DNA of 64,000 nt from Paramyrothecium sp. XJ0827 (Eukaryota > Ascomycota > Sordariomycetes > Hypocreales > Stachybotryaceae), in the NCBI GenBank assembly GCA_020881915.1, contig JAJFPB010000004.1:1736001-1800000 (forward strand), read 5' to 3'. Numbering within the stretch: position 1 is the stretch's first letter; the number at the start of each line of letters is the position of its first letter. The position numbers were made by a program, and so were the translations under genes. Of the stretch, positions 35,485-48,942 are shown in pieces. The notes beneath the pieces were generated by a model. It saw only the letters and a program-made list of their open reading frames with translations, ran no database searches and was not told the DNA's origin.

Positions 35485-38178
35485 GCTGCACATGGATGTG
35501 GGCCAAGAACAAATAAATTAATAAGTACAATATGAAATAATCGGTTGGCTGAAAGCTGCCTTGCCTACAGAGCATGGCAAGTCTACACAGCGGAGTTACC
35601 AGAGCCGGTTATCCTGGCAACCAACAACCAACAAGAAGAATCACTCGGATTTGCGTGCGCATGAATCAGTGCACCAGCACATACAAAACATGGGCCGATT
35701 TGCTTTTATTACCACGGTATGCATGGCGTTTGGGATGGGAGGAGATCATGGATTGCCAAATCACCGGGGTGTTTCAATGGGAGCAGTACTAATACTGAAG
35801 GGGGGACCTATCATGCTTTGGGTTTAGGGGTTGGGGAACTGAGACAAAAGGCGGCGTCCAAGCTAGCATTTACAGGCGTCACTGGAACTATGAACAGAAA
35901 GAGCCCTCAAGGGCACAGATGAATTCAAATCAACCACATCCACACATCAATCATTCTACCACATTTGTTTCGTGATGTCAGCTGCCCGTCTCAGTGGCGT
36001 ACGCCGCTGTTGACAATGAAGTAGAGCCATCGATGGACAGCGCAGGCATTCCTTGGAAAAGCACAAGTGAGTGAGACGGCGCAACGAAGGCTCGTGCGAT
36101 GCAGAAGCTAATTTAGTGCAAATGCCACGCGGCGCAGGGCATCACCGCATTCAAACGATCAAGTCTGGACGATCACACCCATCCCGCACCCTGCTGTGAC
36201 GTGGCTGAAGACAACAAGAAGCGAATATCGCGTCCAGGGAGTCAGAGGTTGGTGACTAGAGTCTTGCCCCGTTGCACCATGCATAGATGTCACGGCAACG
36301 GTGACTGGCCGGCGGCTGAGCGAGTCATGCACACGATGCGCATTGCTTAATAAGAGTCCACTAAGGGTCCATGATCTTCCGTCAGGCTTCTAGCTTCGTC
36401 ATGCCTTCCTCCCGTCACATACAAGCAGGAAGATGGGATGAGCAGCTAAAAAAGGGGGAGGGGCTTTGAAGCAATGGTAAGAATGAGGCTCGTGTCTTGT
36501 GACTATGTTCAGGGCCAGCGGGCATCCCATTCCGATAGCGCGGGAAGTCTTCAATGCCCGCCGGGCGGCAATTTAATAAGCGGGTACGACGAGGTGCAGC
36601 ACCGCCCAAGCCCTTCTCATTAAAGGAGCAACCGCAAGCCTCCTACACAATGGCACAGGCGGCTTGTTGTTTTGGTGTCGATGATCCCCAAGGCCCGCTG
36701 AGCTGGGACGGCGAGGCAGGGCAGGGCAGGGTAAGGCTGGCTGGCTGGACTAGCTTCACAGCTGTCGACGTCGAAAGGGAACTGCACCAGAACCAAAGAG
36801 GCCATCAAATCGTAGCCCATCTACGGCACTGCCTTGTTAACGTGCCGGACTATACGTCTGTTCGCAGTCAAGCGCGGCATGCCTTCTCGGAGAACCAGGG
36901 TCGAGCCAAACTAGGGTGATCCCCTTCCCCTCCCTCCCCCCCTCCCCACTCTAAGGGAACACGACGATTAGTGCGCGCAGGGGAATTGGGGGAGCAGCCA
37001 AAGGAGAAAGCCAGGTGGTGCCCCTGTCTGTGTGTGCGTCCGTGTCGCCCATGATGAGCAATGCCCTGGCCGGGCGGGAGAAGGCTTGCTAGCCCCGAAT
37101 TTAGAGTGGGCGGGATAGCCAGAGTGAAAAAGTACGGTAGGTCGATCAGAGCTAGGGGGGGGGGACTGGGCCCAGAAGAGATGGATTTATGGAGCAGACG
37201 TCACGATGCGGCCGAAGAGTTCGGAGATTGAGCTTGAGAGAAGGGAAATGGAAGACTATGCAAAACGTTGGCGCGAACGGGGAAGATGGCCCACGGTAAA
37301 TCCATAATAGAGCGAGGCATAAGGCCCCATCATGCAGGAACGCACGGAAACCACAGCTTCCCAACGGGTATTAAGCGCAGCCAGCATGAACCATTTCTCC
37401 CCCGGACCACGTTTTGTGCTGGGATGGCCGATGCCAGCGTCGCGGTCTCCTCCTCAACGAGTGCATGGAGGCGAGGGAAGCGTTGCATACAAGATCAGCG
37501 AGGAAGGGATTGACCCAGGAGAGCCAAGGGGACGGAGGGATGTGCAACCGTGACGTCTGAGATTCTGTGCGCGGGGACGACAGAGGACGGGGATGATGCT
37601 TGTTAGTAGGGTAAGGTAGTCGGAAGTTGATGATGGTTGGTTGGCTGGCTCTTGGGTTGGGATGAACGATGAAAGATGCTCGCTCGCTTATGTCTCCAGG
37701 TCGGTCACTAATGATGGGCGGGGGTGGTTACGTTGGCGTTCCTGACTAATGGACGGGCGCCCGTTGGATCGGTCAAGAGCCGCGTGTGGTTTGGAGGAGA
37801 AGACCTTTTTGGGTGCGAGATTGAAACCACTCTGCAGCGGGAGGTTGGTTTGTTAGAGGGTTTCGTCGCCGAACTATTGCATGCGGGACGTAGTTCTACT
37901 GCCCAAGGTACGTAAGCCACATGGTAATGTAACACAACTCGACCTCACAAGGCTTCGCATGCCGGGTGCACAACAGGAACGGCAAGGTGTGATGATGGTG
38001 TCTGTTGCAAGCTGACAAGAGGCTTGCAATGGCAACTCGGGTTGGCGGGATTTCAGAACGTCTAAATGCTCCAATAACAAACCCAGGCTTATCGGTCAAA
38101 CTTTGAAGCTAGAGGGGCAATGGCAAGGTAGCACAGCATATTGTGACTGCTACAAGGCATGGTAAGCCGGCGGTTGGC

Positions 38179-38310
38179 AAAAAAAAAAAAGGGAAAAAAA
38201 ACCCCCCCGGACCGCGAAACCATAGATGAACTAATGTTTAATAAATATTTAATAATAACACCAATTTTATGTATTTTTTTTTTCTTTCTTCTCGTTCTTT
38301 ATAATTACTA
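38179..38310. repeat. Low-complexity A-run, C-run and AT-rich island
   Basis: A run of about 12 A, then GGG, a run of 8 A and a run of C lead into the terminal-type sequence at 38206. An AT-rich segment with many taata/attta words and a T-run near 38275-38283 follows. Confidence 0.75.
38206..38236 (-). repeat. Left member of an inverted repeat pair (possible terminal inverted repeat)
   Basis: Read on the minus strand, this 31-bp segment begins cattagt and ends tcgcggtccggg. It matches 24 of 31 positions, without gaps, of the plus-strand segment at 48943-48973. The conserved ends lie outermost and AT-rich DNA lies just inside, the layout expected of the two ends of one transposable element. 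Confidence 0.5.
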
Positions 38311-40491
38311 AGGATACTATTGACGACAGACCGGTTTGCAGTCCGTGTGTTTTTTGCTCACCACTTGGTAAGGTACGCGAGCTTCCAGTTGTCTCTTGAT
38401 ATCACTTCGTCTGAACAACCAGGAAACTCACCAAACTCCCTCCTCCCCACACCCTCTTTCGTCCCTCCCCCATCTCATCAAACGGCGCCACATAGGCCTC
38501 GCCTCGCAAGCTTTTACTATACTTGGGACAGCCTCGCAGAACATCCGCCAGGGGTCAGGGGAGGGCGGAGGCACGAAGGAGGGGAGATTCCCAAGGATCG
38601 GGAGGGGGGTGTTCCAACGCCTAGCCGACCGAACGTGGCCGCGTTCCAGATTGCCCCAGGGGTCCGGGATTGTGCGTATCCCTCCACCTCCTCCCTTCCC
38701 CCTGGCGGAGAGGCAGAACCAGGGATACCCTGGACGAGCATTTTGACAGGTTCCCACACGCCATGCCAAGTCTGGTCCAGCCTAACTCGCAAACACCGGC
38801 TTGGTACTGCTGTTTTGGCTCGGCAAGAACCCATGAGGGAAACCCAAGCACCACAGCATGGGACGGACGGACGGACCCAGGGGTGTGGGAACTTTTTATT
38901 TGCTTTTCCGGGTCTGCCCTCTAACCCTCTCGATTTCTTGGCCTTCCCCCCCTGGGGCTCTTTTCGCTTGCGCCCATGGGTGGCCCTTGCGCCGTGGCCC
39001 TTTTCATTCGGCGCCCCGTGTGGAAACTCCCAAGAACAGACGACGAGCTTGAATTTCTGGCTTCTGAGGTTATGCCCGGTCGGGTCAAGCGGGAGAGAAT
39101 GCACCGTCAATCCTCATCATCACTTTGTTTTCTTGGAGATTAGAAATTATGCCCGCCTCTGCCATGGCGGCCCCCCGAGGAGCGAGTAGCGGGTGTCTCG
39201 CTCACACCCACGCACCCACCCCCCCGGGCCGTCAACGACAACGACCGATGCACGTCCTCACACACACAGGCACACACACGCATCTCGGTACGCACGCTGC
39301 GCACGGCATGGCAACGCATTGTTCGCCAATCTCGTAGCGAAATCAGCTGAAGCCATGCTCATTCGAAAAGAAGATGAGATTCCGGGGACGGGTCTGTAGA
39401 TTCTCTTATTTCGGCCAGGCCAAATCAATGCCTGCGGCCCCGGCCTTACTCATGCTAAATCAGCATCGTCACCTCCATCACCTCCTCCGTAATCACGCTC
39501 CCACGACGATGCCCGGCCATACCGTTAGCCTGGCCAGCCGTGGCCTGGGAGACCATGCTCAACTGTATGTCGCCTCACTCATCCATCCATTGTGCTCGCA
39601 ATTAGACCCGCGCTTACATTTTGTTTCTCTCCATACCGTTAGACAAGGTGAAAATTGGGCACCCGACTAGCACGACATCCAGGCGTGCAAGGCCTGGGTG
39701 TCTTCCAAGAAACTTTCCCACGCCTGCTCTATGCTGGCACTATAGTTCACCTGAAGTCTCCTCTGAGACCTCAAGGATCCTCCCTTCTGCCAGAACTGGT
39801 GCTTCGTCGAACAGACCCTCACCATTGGGACGAAAAACGTTTTCACCGTTCCCCGAAACGCACCGTCGCGGGAGGACGGACTGACCTCGTGGCCCTGCTC
39901 ATATCCGCCAAGCCGCATCATCCCTCCTCTCGGGTCAATCTCTTCGGATAGTCCATAGTACTGTGGTGCCTGCCTCTCTGTTATGGTCTTTTTTCTTCTG
40001 GTCCTTTCCTTTAGCTCCCAGATTGTCCCGTCTCGACGAACCCTGGCCCCTGCTGCAAAGTTTCCCTCGTGGGCGAGCAGGACCGTGACCTCCGCCTGCG
40101 AGCCAAACCACCTCGCTTAGGCCAAGGAGGGTGACAGCTTGCAGCCCGGAGACGGCGGCTATCTCACCCATCGCGGTGGGCGGTGGGCGATCATCTGCGG
40201 ACTTTCCCACCCCCATCTCCCGTAAGGTGTCGTCCCTGGCCATCCAAAGCGAAACCGAGCCTGGGCCTGCGTAATGAAAGAGTCGGGGATCTTCCGTAAT
40301 ACACGATGGCCTTGCTCCAAGGGCAAGGCCTGGCTGCATGCTTTGGCTGCTCTTGGCCCAGACGAATCCCAGCTTCGGGATCTTCCTTGCAGGGCGGTGA
40401 TGCGAAGATTGCCCCCCTAGCCGAAAGTCAGCACATCATGGAAGAGCCTTTCGCACTTGTTATTCAATCACCCGTTCTATCCTGGTCAGTT

Positions 40492-40519
40492 GTATGTACG
40501 TACTGCTGTACGTACATAC
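40492..40519. repeat. Perfect 12-bp inverted repeat with 4-nt loop
   Basis: The arms gtatgtacgtac and gtacgtacatac flank tgct, forming a perfect hairpin. No T-run follows and no gene is adjacent, so a terminator role is not supported. It could be a cruciform-prone site or a chance product of alternating GTAC words. Confidence 0.85.
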
Positions 40520-43500
40520 GTACAGGATACTTTGCTCGAGAGTGACAACCCACAATTCACACTGCGTCGTATCCAATCCCCGACTGGCTGCGGACCGTTG
40601 GCACTCTCCTTGTTGGTTCTTGGCCTTAGCCCACCGGGAGACATGCTCAAGGAAGACAGCCGAGGACAACTCCGCCCGCCTCCAATGCCCACTTGGCTCG
40701 CCATCTGAACAGCCAGAGAAACAACGACAATGTCATCTCGTCCGTTAGTCCCATGTCGCAAGGGAGGGCGTCTCCCAGCCAGGGGGGATCATTGTTGCTC
40801 ACCCACCTCTGTCCCATCTATGGGTCCTATTATTCGCCGCCCCCGTAAACATTTGCCCTGCGGCCCTGCAGCTTGTCAGTGGACCGCGTTCTGGGATACT
40901 TTTCACGGGCGAGACCACCAGATTCGGAAACCACTTCAGCGGGTAAGACCAGGGATGTTCGTACATCCTATACCAGCTCCCTGGTCCCGCGCGAGCGACG
41001 AGGCTCAAAGCTTTTTGGATGCAACGGTAGCTGTGGTCGACGCCCCTGGTGGTCCAGGCCTGGCACACTGACGGCTTCTGCTATTAAGATTATCGCAACC
41101 TCGCCCGTACTTGGGAAGGCTAGCAAACTCAGCTCGAGAATCGTTGTGGTTGCATCAGAGGCATTCGCGCGCGTCCAGGCATGCAGCCAGCGATCATGGC
41201 ACCCAGTACTTACTCGCCGGCATCGGTCAATGAACACCCCCCATCGACCATGTAGACTGCCCCCCTAGGAGCTAGCAGAGGACCATCCTGCGGCTCCGTA
41301 AGCCTGACGCCCCTTCTATGTACTGCTGCGGGCGTGAGACTTGCTCTTGGCGACTGCACGTCGATAGGCTAGGCGCCGTTCCATCACGAGACCAGCGGTG
41401 GGCGGCCAGCACGGCTCCATAGTTCCTTCGCGTTCGACCGTTGCACACGTGCGATTCACTTAGGCAGCAGCGATTGAGGGCCTCATCGCGGGGCGCTATC
41501 GGCTCGTGTTCTCCCTGAATTGCGCCGACTCCAGCGAGGGACGCTCCCTTATCCGCTTTTGCTAAGCCAGGGAAACCTGGATTTCGAAGGTACCTCTCCT
41601 GGACAGTGGGAACTTGCCCGAAGAGTTCTGCAGAGGGGACACCCTGCCAGTTTCAGGTCTTATGGAAGATGATTTACCTCTTGGTGTGATCGTCGTGCCT
41701 CGGAAATTCGGTGTTCTGCCGATGGGGTATGAAATCAAATGTGATCATCAGAGGCTGCTAGGCCGCCCCTGGAGGCAATCCTAACTTGAGGGTCCGCCTC
41801 TCGAGCAGCAGATGCCGAAGCCCTTCTGCTCTTTCGACGTGCTTCGCCGTTACGCCCCCGTTACGCCGCCTGTCTCGTCCTGTGCGGCAAACTCGCTCAT
41901 GTAGACCGGCAGATGGCCAGATAGCTGTGCCAATAGGTGGGTTCTGTCTGGTACATACCCGCCAGACCCGAAGCCCACACGCTTTCGCGTTGTCCCTGGG
42001 CTCCTGTAACGGATTGCTCGGGCTTTCCTACGAGTTGCACGAGTGGCTAGGTTACAGCGAACCGAAATCTTGTTCCGTACGGCTTCGGCAACGGGGTCGG
42101 AGAATATATTTCTTAAATCTTAATAAAAAATCTCAAATCTACCCTGTTCTAACTTCTATTTCTAACCTGCTCGTCTAGTTACCACACAACAATTGAGGTC
42201 AGAGAAAGCTGTTTACTGTGCTTTGCTGTAGTGTCTTGTGCTTTTGCCTTTCGTCTTCTGCGACCCGCAATGACGACCTCACAGGTGCAGCATCCGATGC
42301 GCCCAACCCCCCGGGGCCCGCCAGACACCTTGTTTCGTCTCATGATCGTCAGAGGTCTGACGCACGTCAAAGTCCCATGCATCAGCACGTCGGGCAGGCT
42401 GGGAACAATGCACGCCCCAAGCGTGAACGACAGCGACTGACATTCATGCCACCCAGCGTTCATGTCATCGATAGCCCCGTGCCGTGACCTTTGGCTGTTC
42501 GTAGCCAACTAGTAGTTCTTGGTGATCTTCTCTTCCAGCATGGATGGCCCCGCCAGCGACCAGTTCAGACGTTTCACGATCTTTGTTTCAGACTACTCTG
42601 CCGCAACGTATTCACTGAGGATACCTGAGCTAGTCACTGTAAGGTTAGCATTGTGTTAAAAATGATCGGACTGATACCAAATGTAAGGCAGTGAATGTTG
42701 CATGTCATATTTAGAAGTCAATAAGCGCTTTCCGCCGATCTCAACACGGGACTCGGACACCGCGTTTGATGTGCAACAGCATCAGCGCCACGATCAATAC
42801 AACAGTAATGCCATTTGTTTGGAAGCATGAGCTGGGCAGGCGATTGATCGTCATGGGTCAAGGTCGATGTGGTTGTGAGATTGACTGCCGATCAACGTGG
42901 CCGCATGTTCCTGCAGTTTCATAAGTCTGCACACACGATCTGAGAACGAGGGTTTCCACGCCACCCTCTGGTACTGTGAGAACGTTCGTCTGCAGAGACT
43001 AATACATCTGGTTCTTCAATAATTGACAAGCCCCGAAATAAGCTTTGAGATGTACAACCAATTTGGGAAGTGTAGGTGCCAGGACTTCCAAGTTTCTGGT
43101 GTCTCACAGTTTGCATATCATTCCGGCGGTATGACTGTATGTTTGACATTGGTATTGCTAAATTGCGCCACTCTATCATGATCTTTCGCACGCATTGAAT
43201 GATTTTATGTATGCATTGCTGGCTTATTTGGATCGCTCGGCCAGCATCTCTCTCAGCATTAGTTATCGATTCATGGGACAATTGAGTGATACTGGTAATA
43301 GTAACAAGGGGATTCGCTCCGGGATGTGTACTCGGCCAGTTCTGTGCCATAGTGGACTTGTACTGACCTCGAGATCGTTAGCTTGGAACAATCAGGCCTT
43401 GCTAGAGCCCTCTCCTACCGACACATCTCGCTACCAGGCACGAGCTCCAGGGGCGAGCTGCTCTTGTCAACAAGACAGCTCTCTAACACAATCCTACAGT

Positions 43501-46039
43501 TCAACGAAGCTCTGTAGACACAACTGACAGCCTTGAGCCCAGCAGAAGTTGCCTGCTAATCGCGAAGCAGTCCACATTTGTCTCCCAGCTGGAACGTCAA
43601 TACTGCTCGAGCCCAACCGGTAGGATGAGGGCACTGATACGACCACCGACGGGGTGCGAAGGCTAAAGGAATGAGCTTCTCATCATAGTCTGCCTTGATT
43701 TGCCAAGACTGTTCCTGACAGAATCGACCATCTAATACGAATTCGAAGCAATCGTGGTGCCGTTGTCTTGGAGGGACAACGTGTGCTATTTCGACAAATC
43801 CAGCATTCCATCAGAGCACCAGACGAATTTAACATGAGATAGATGGATAATACATCTCATGGATCTATAATGTAACTGATTTAAGCTAGCGCCAACCGCG
43901 AGCCATGAATTGTAGAGCCAAGCATACATGTGTCTTCGAGAGGAAGTTGTCATGGAGGCTGTGAGGACATCGCTGATGGCTCTACCTGGGACATAACAAG
44001 CCACCGGTAATAGTGCGCGTCGCACCCTGCTTGCAGTCTTACGGTTCAATTATAGCATAATTCCAATGCTTTTGGCAATGTATTGTGGCTGCGTTGGTAG
44101 TTCGGCTTTTGAAGCAGAGTTTCTTGCAGTCCGTTAGTTGACGACTTGTCTGCGACCAACTGGAGGTGCGCCGCACCCTCCGCACCTCAATAGTGTAGAA
44201 AAAGCCTTGCCAATATCATACTATAGTGATACATTGACTTAGCCGCTTGCGCGTGTAATGCCTTTCGCCCTGGTAACGTTGCTGCTTGTAGTAGACGTGT
44301 TGTACCGACCTGGCTCCAGCCATGCGTCGACATATGCAATCCGAGAAGAAAAAATACCAACGACGTAATGATGCTGAAAATTAGTAGTTGTGAACACATT
44401 GTGTACAGTAATTCATTTCTTGTAAGTGTTAAAGGACTTCCCTTGTGTTTGAACCTCAAGCGTGCCGCACGTCGGCTTGATCACTGGCAGCAGCAGCAGG
44501 TGTAGAGAATCCACGACTGATCGAGCTCTTCTATAATATGACAGTGTACTCGTACTGTATAAGCAAGCCGACTGAGCTTGCGACTGTCTACAGACCCCCT
44601 CGATTGCTACATGGTACAAAGTTGGAGTGGCCATTCTTAACTCCAGACTGAACCAGCAGAAGCGAGAGTATACGGCTAGCTGCCAGGATCATAGCGAAAT
44701 GGCAGGTATATGCAGATATTCGCCGAGCTTCTCGCTGAAGCGTTCGTCTACAAGCTTCATCAGTGCCCTGCGCGTGTTGCAGCATCCGTAAGTGGGCGGA
44801 GAACCGTGGGACGGAGAGCATGTGTAGACACTGAACTATGTTAGCCGCTACAATTAACCGGAATCCATGAGAAGCGCTTCTACTCGTATCCTCAGGTGCA
44901 GCGCTGGACTATAATTCCTGTGGAGAAGCGTCCAGACCATCTACTTACAAACCTAGGTGGCTTTGTTGCGCTGTGGTTGCATAACCATGGCCAAGACACC
45001 GGGGGTTTGCCTCGTGACCACCCGTCGCTAGCAAACATTGAGAGGAGTGGAGTCTTCCATATGGCTTTCGACCCTTATCAGAGACCGTATAAGGAACGGA
45101 ATCCCAATTGTCTTGCTCTGAGTGATAGCCACGGGTGGGAGTCGGGGCCGACGCCAGCGGCTTGAGCAGCCGATAGCCAACCTTGGCCCTGCCCTGGATG
45201 GGATGTGGTTGAGACAATTCTGTTATCTGATATGCCCTTTAAGATTGTAAAGCCTGCAAGGAACTGCAAATCATTATTCTAATAACGCCTTGAAAAGAAA
45301 CTTCTGTAGCCTCAACTTCCAGGAAGTCGAAGGCGTGCGTTTTAGTTAAGCGCGAACAACGGTCTAGCTGCTGGGACTGGATTGATGCATGTCCAGCAGA
45401 TGTTGTTGGCAGCGCACTTAACCAAATGCCCTCGCTGTGTGATATGGGAACCTCTCACGCAGTTCCTCTACTGGACTTCGGCTAGCAAATTTCCCACATC
45501 GTATTGAGGTAGCACAGATCGCCCAGTGTCTGCTGTAAAGCAGTGCCTGGTCATTTCATGATCAAGGACTTGGATTGGAAGCCCGAATAATCATCTTCAG
45601 CGAAGGCGAGCAACTTTTGGCCTCAAACATTGAGCAGCAAGAACCGTGGCGGATTTACAGTTGAGGTCCCGCCCCTATAAATACTGAGAGCTCTGCTCAT
45701 GAGCAGTCGGTTTGGCTTGTTGCCCGATCGCCGGCAGGGACTCACGAACTTATTTGAGTTAACACACCAATCAGCCCTTTTATGACCTGGAAGTACCCAT
45801 CCTTGGAGTCTGTTCTGGTTGCCAGGAGATTGTTCGGCATGGTAGCCCTAAGAATGTTGCCCGGCAAAGCCCGAGGATATGGCCATACTGTATGTGCGAA
45901 ACGTACTGGGGATCCCTCGATGGCTTGTAAGTGACACTACTTTGACCGCAAGTCAGCGCACGTGAACCACTTCGACAAGCTTGTTGGGCTCCCCTAGGGC
46001 TTTGTTACCAGCCCAAGTTCGCTGAACTCAGAGTACGAA

Positions 46040-46396
46040 TCACCCTTCAGACGAAGCTAAGCTACGGTAGGTGCGCGCAAGCGGTATCGCTGATTCCCGC
46101 TGGCCATCCAACGACAATCTGACACTAAACAATGCTTCAAGAGCAGTCAGATCCACCCCGAGGTCGAACAAACCCCGGTTGGATACGAGCTCCTGGAGAA
46201 ACCTACCGTCGACTTCTACGGAGCTTGACAGCACTGGCTCAGGGCGAATCATCAAGCACGCTATAGCACTCCCACGAGCAAGTTGGTGACAACGCTCAAT
46301 TAATCGGTATTGTGTCGGGAGGATTGGATAACGCCGTCTAGGCAAGACTTTAGAACAAGTCAATCGGTATATCTCGAGTAAGCTTTCTGGAATCAC
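46040..46396 (-). pseudogene. Coding-like frame, unrecognised
   Basis: A minus-strand frame of 118 codons has protein-like composition (for example ARGSAIACLMIRPEPVLSSS and NRGLFDLGVDLTALEALF). It has no ATG at its upstream end; a possible acceptor gattccag sits there. It is in a different frame from the fragment at 46660-47433, and the spacer between them holds no clear exon. It may be a terminal exon of a decayed gene. No family is recognised. Confidence 0.3.
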
Positions 46397-46659
46397 ATCT
46401 TACTGTTTGGTGAACTTTGGCGTCCCACCCTATTTACCCGACTCCCCTTTCCCCTACGCCCTGGAAGAAATGAATGGAATAGATCTCGAACATTTTATGT
46501 GACAACAGTTTTTCATTTTGTCAGATTTCATCTTTCATGCCACGCCCGGGGAGTGTGGTGACATGACTCAAAATGTCAGATGGGCGGGCTGCAGACGCCA
46601 TATCGCCATGTCATTGAGTCCGCTTGTCTGTCAAGCGGGATGCTTTCACGAATAGTTCA

Positions 46660-47433
46660 TCAGTTATATAGCGCTTGACAACCTTTTTCTATGTGGTGCT
46701 TGTCGAAAATGGAGTGATATGTCTCAAGAAGAGCTAAGAAGGGAAGAAATCGCTCCAAGATCGTCTCGGCATCAATTCGACTGTTGTTGACGGCTCGGTC
46801 CTCTTCCTTGAGCGCCCCAAGGGTGTTACCGAGCATGAAAAGAAGCGGGAAATCAAACGTACCCCCCAAGTAGGTATCAGAATTGGCACAGCCGCGGAGA
46901 ACACCCCTAATTCTGACCAGGTAGAGTTCTTCGTCCAAGGTATTGTGTATTCGGACACCGTAGAGTTGCCCAGGTATCGACATCAGCCACAGTAAGAAGA
47001 AAAGATTCTCCTCTCTTTTGCTTCTGGGTTTTGGCAAATGTTTCCTGGCAGAAGTCTCTCGTGACACTTACCAAGCCGCATTACACAAGTACGTCAGTGT
47101 TGACCAGGCATAGCACGCGACATTGTGGGAGGACTCATGGCTCGTATGATGAATACCGTACGTTTCATTAGAACGGCTTTCATATGAATAGCTTCTAAAG
47201 GAGAATCCTTCTCAAACTAATTCTCGATGATGCAGAAAAGGTTCAAGCTGATCGAACCAGCCAAGGACGAATTGGAAGTCTTCCGACGCCAATCGGGCTT
47301 CGCAGATGAGCTTGTAAATGAACAACCTTGTCAAGGTCCAGGTTTTGCAATCATGAATGCTGGTACACTTCCTCCTGAGCGTTTTTAAATTAACAGGAAG
47401 TCCGGCTACATCTGTATCTCCATGATAAGGCAC
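46660..47433 (-). pseudogene. Decayed or intron-interrupted gene with two in-frame stops
   Basis: One minus-strand frame spans 258 codons, broken only by TGA (47214-47212) and TAA (47070-47068). The upstream part reads GDTDVAGLPVNLKTLRRK and GWFDQLEPFLHHRELV, and the downstream part LWLMSIPGQLYGVRIHNTLD and RIDAETILERFLPFLALLE. Both stops could come from single C-to-T or G-to-A changes, as in repeat-induced point mutation. Alternatively an intron could remove both. The GDTDVAG string recalls the DPD[IV]AGIG motif of an uncharacterised fungal family, but this is a faint resemblance. Confidence 0.35.
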
Positions 47434-48774
47434 GAAGGCACGTACGACGAGGTAAGTTTAGTAGTCATGACTGCGCACCACAAGCCCGTACTGCCTCTCA
47501 AACGTGGATTGCCCAAGCATTAGTACGCCTTGATACCCGTAGAGGTGAATGTCATTACACAGGGTGGTTGGCTCGGAAGGCGGCTCTGCCAACTGGAGAC
47601 TTTCTAGTTTGGCTGATGGACGCTTGGACGATGACCAAGTCTACGGTGGGCTGGTTTGCGCCACCATAATTTGAACGTTGAAAGCGGATGGGAGACGCAC
47701 AGGTTTCATTACTATTCCTCGTGTTGTTCGTGAAAGAACCTTGTGACCATGAAACCGTGCGAGTTATCTTTCGACTCGGTGGACTTATTAAGCGAGCTGC
47801 GTGCGGAATCGTGAATGGAGTGCCTCGCCGCGCGTGGTTGATATCACAAACAAGGCTCCAGGTCCTTTTTAATATTTTTAACATTCTGAAAACTAATTGA
47901 ATTAATCCAAAGAAAATTAAAAATGGCGCTCTCTTGCTGTTGCGCTCTTTGAACTCGCCGCAGGCGGCTCGCAGTCATACCATCGTCATTTGCGATTCAT
48001 CAGACCTGCAAGACAGCCCGAGCGTTTTGCAACGAGCAATACGAGGAAGGAAAACCCCTCTTAACCTGTCCAGGTACGCACGTAATGGTTTCCGCGCTAG
48101 CTGCTGTATCTGAAAAAGACCGCAGAACTAACTAGCAGCGTCCAAGGCGTGATAAGAAGGCAGGCTCGGATGGACGCACCCTGTTCTTCCAGTGGACTTT
48201 CACTCCGGGGCTGACGCGGGCCGCTCTTGTGAATGAATTGCTGTAGACTTTCGGGAACAAGATGGGCCAATACAAGTTAAGCTGCGGAGAGTGCTCGAGC
48301 CACCTACTTTACCTTCCCTTTGGTTACCTACCTTGCCTACCCTTGGGACAGGTTCATGACGGTTTCAAGTCTTGATTCGTCGTGTCTAAGACCACACAGG
48401 GGTTCGACACACACTTTACTGAGCTCCCTCGCAAATTTTGAGTGGTACCAACCTCCGAGTGCTAAGCAAGCCTTTGGATGCTTGTTATTGAGCCTGCAGT
48501 ACTCGGAAGAGGCATTGCGCTCGGGATGCGTACCGTGAAGTACCTGATGTAAGATGAGTATAGACGAAGGTTCCCAAAGACCGTCAGCGGGAGCCCCACC
48601 CCGCCTCTTATCCGCCAGTAAACTGGTGTGCTAAAATCACGCTGCCATTAGCTTATCCGGGGGCCCGTACCGGAGCACCGGCGCTGGCTTGCAAACAGGG
48701 CAAGTGGTGAGCAAAAATACGCGGACTGCAAAACGGTTCATCATAAACAGTATTAGGAAATAAAAAGAAAAATT

Positions 48775-48862
48775 AAATAAAAATATAATTATTTTTAAAT
48801 AGAAATATAACTATTCTTAAATAAAAATATAATTATTCTTAAATAAAAATAAAATAATTTTT
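48775..48862. repeat. Tandem repeat, 4 x 22 bp, AT-only
   Basis: Four contiguous 22-bp units start aaata(a/g)aaat and end in a T-rich half (attatttt/attattctt). Units lie at 48775, 48797, 48819 and 48841. Units 1-3 differ from one another by only a few bases, and unit 4 is more diverged. It sits in an AT-rich island (48740-48960), just inside the inverted-repeat copy at 48943. Confidence 0.9.
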
Positions 48863-48942
48863 AAGGATTTTTTTTTTTATAGAATTTACTTAAATTTTTT
48901 AATTAATTTATTTACAAGAAGACCTACTACTTCTTCAGCATT

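Noticed and set aside
38320..39189. 289-codon plus-strand frame
   Set aside because: Several frames on both strands are open here because of GC richness; the protein is Pro/Arg/Gly/Ser-rich with no recognised motif and no splice support.
42919..43350. 143-codon minus-strand frame
   Set aside because: Partly protein-like but without start context, domain or consistent splice partners.
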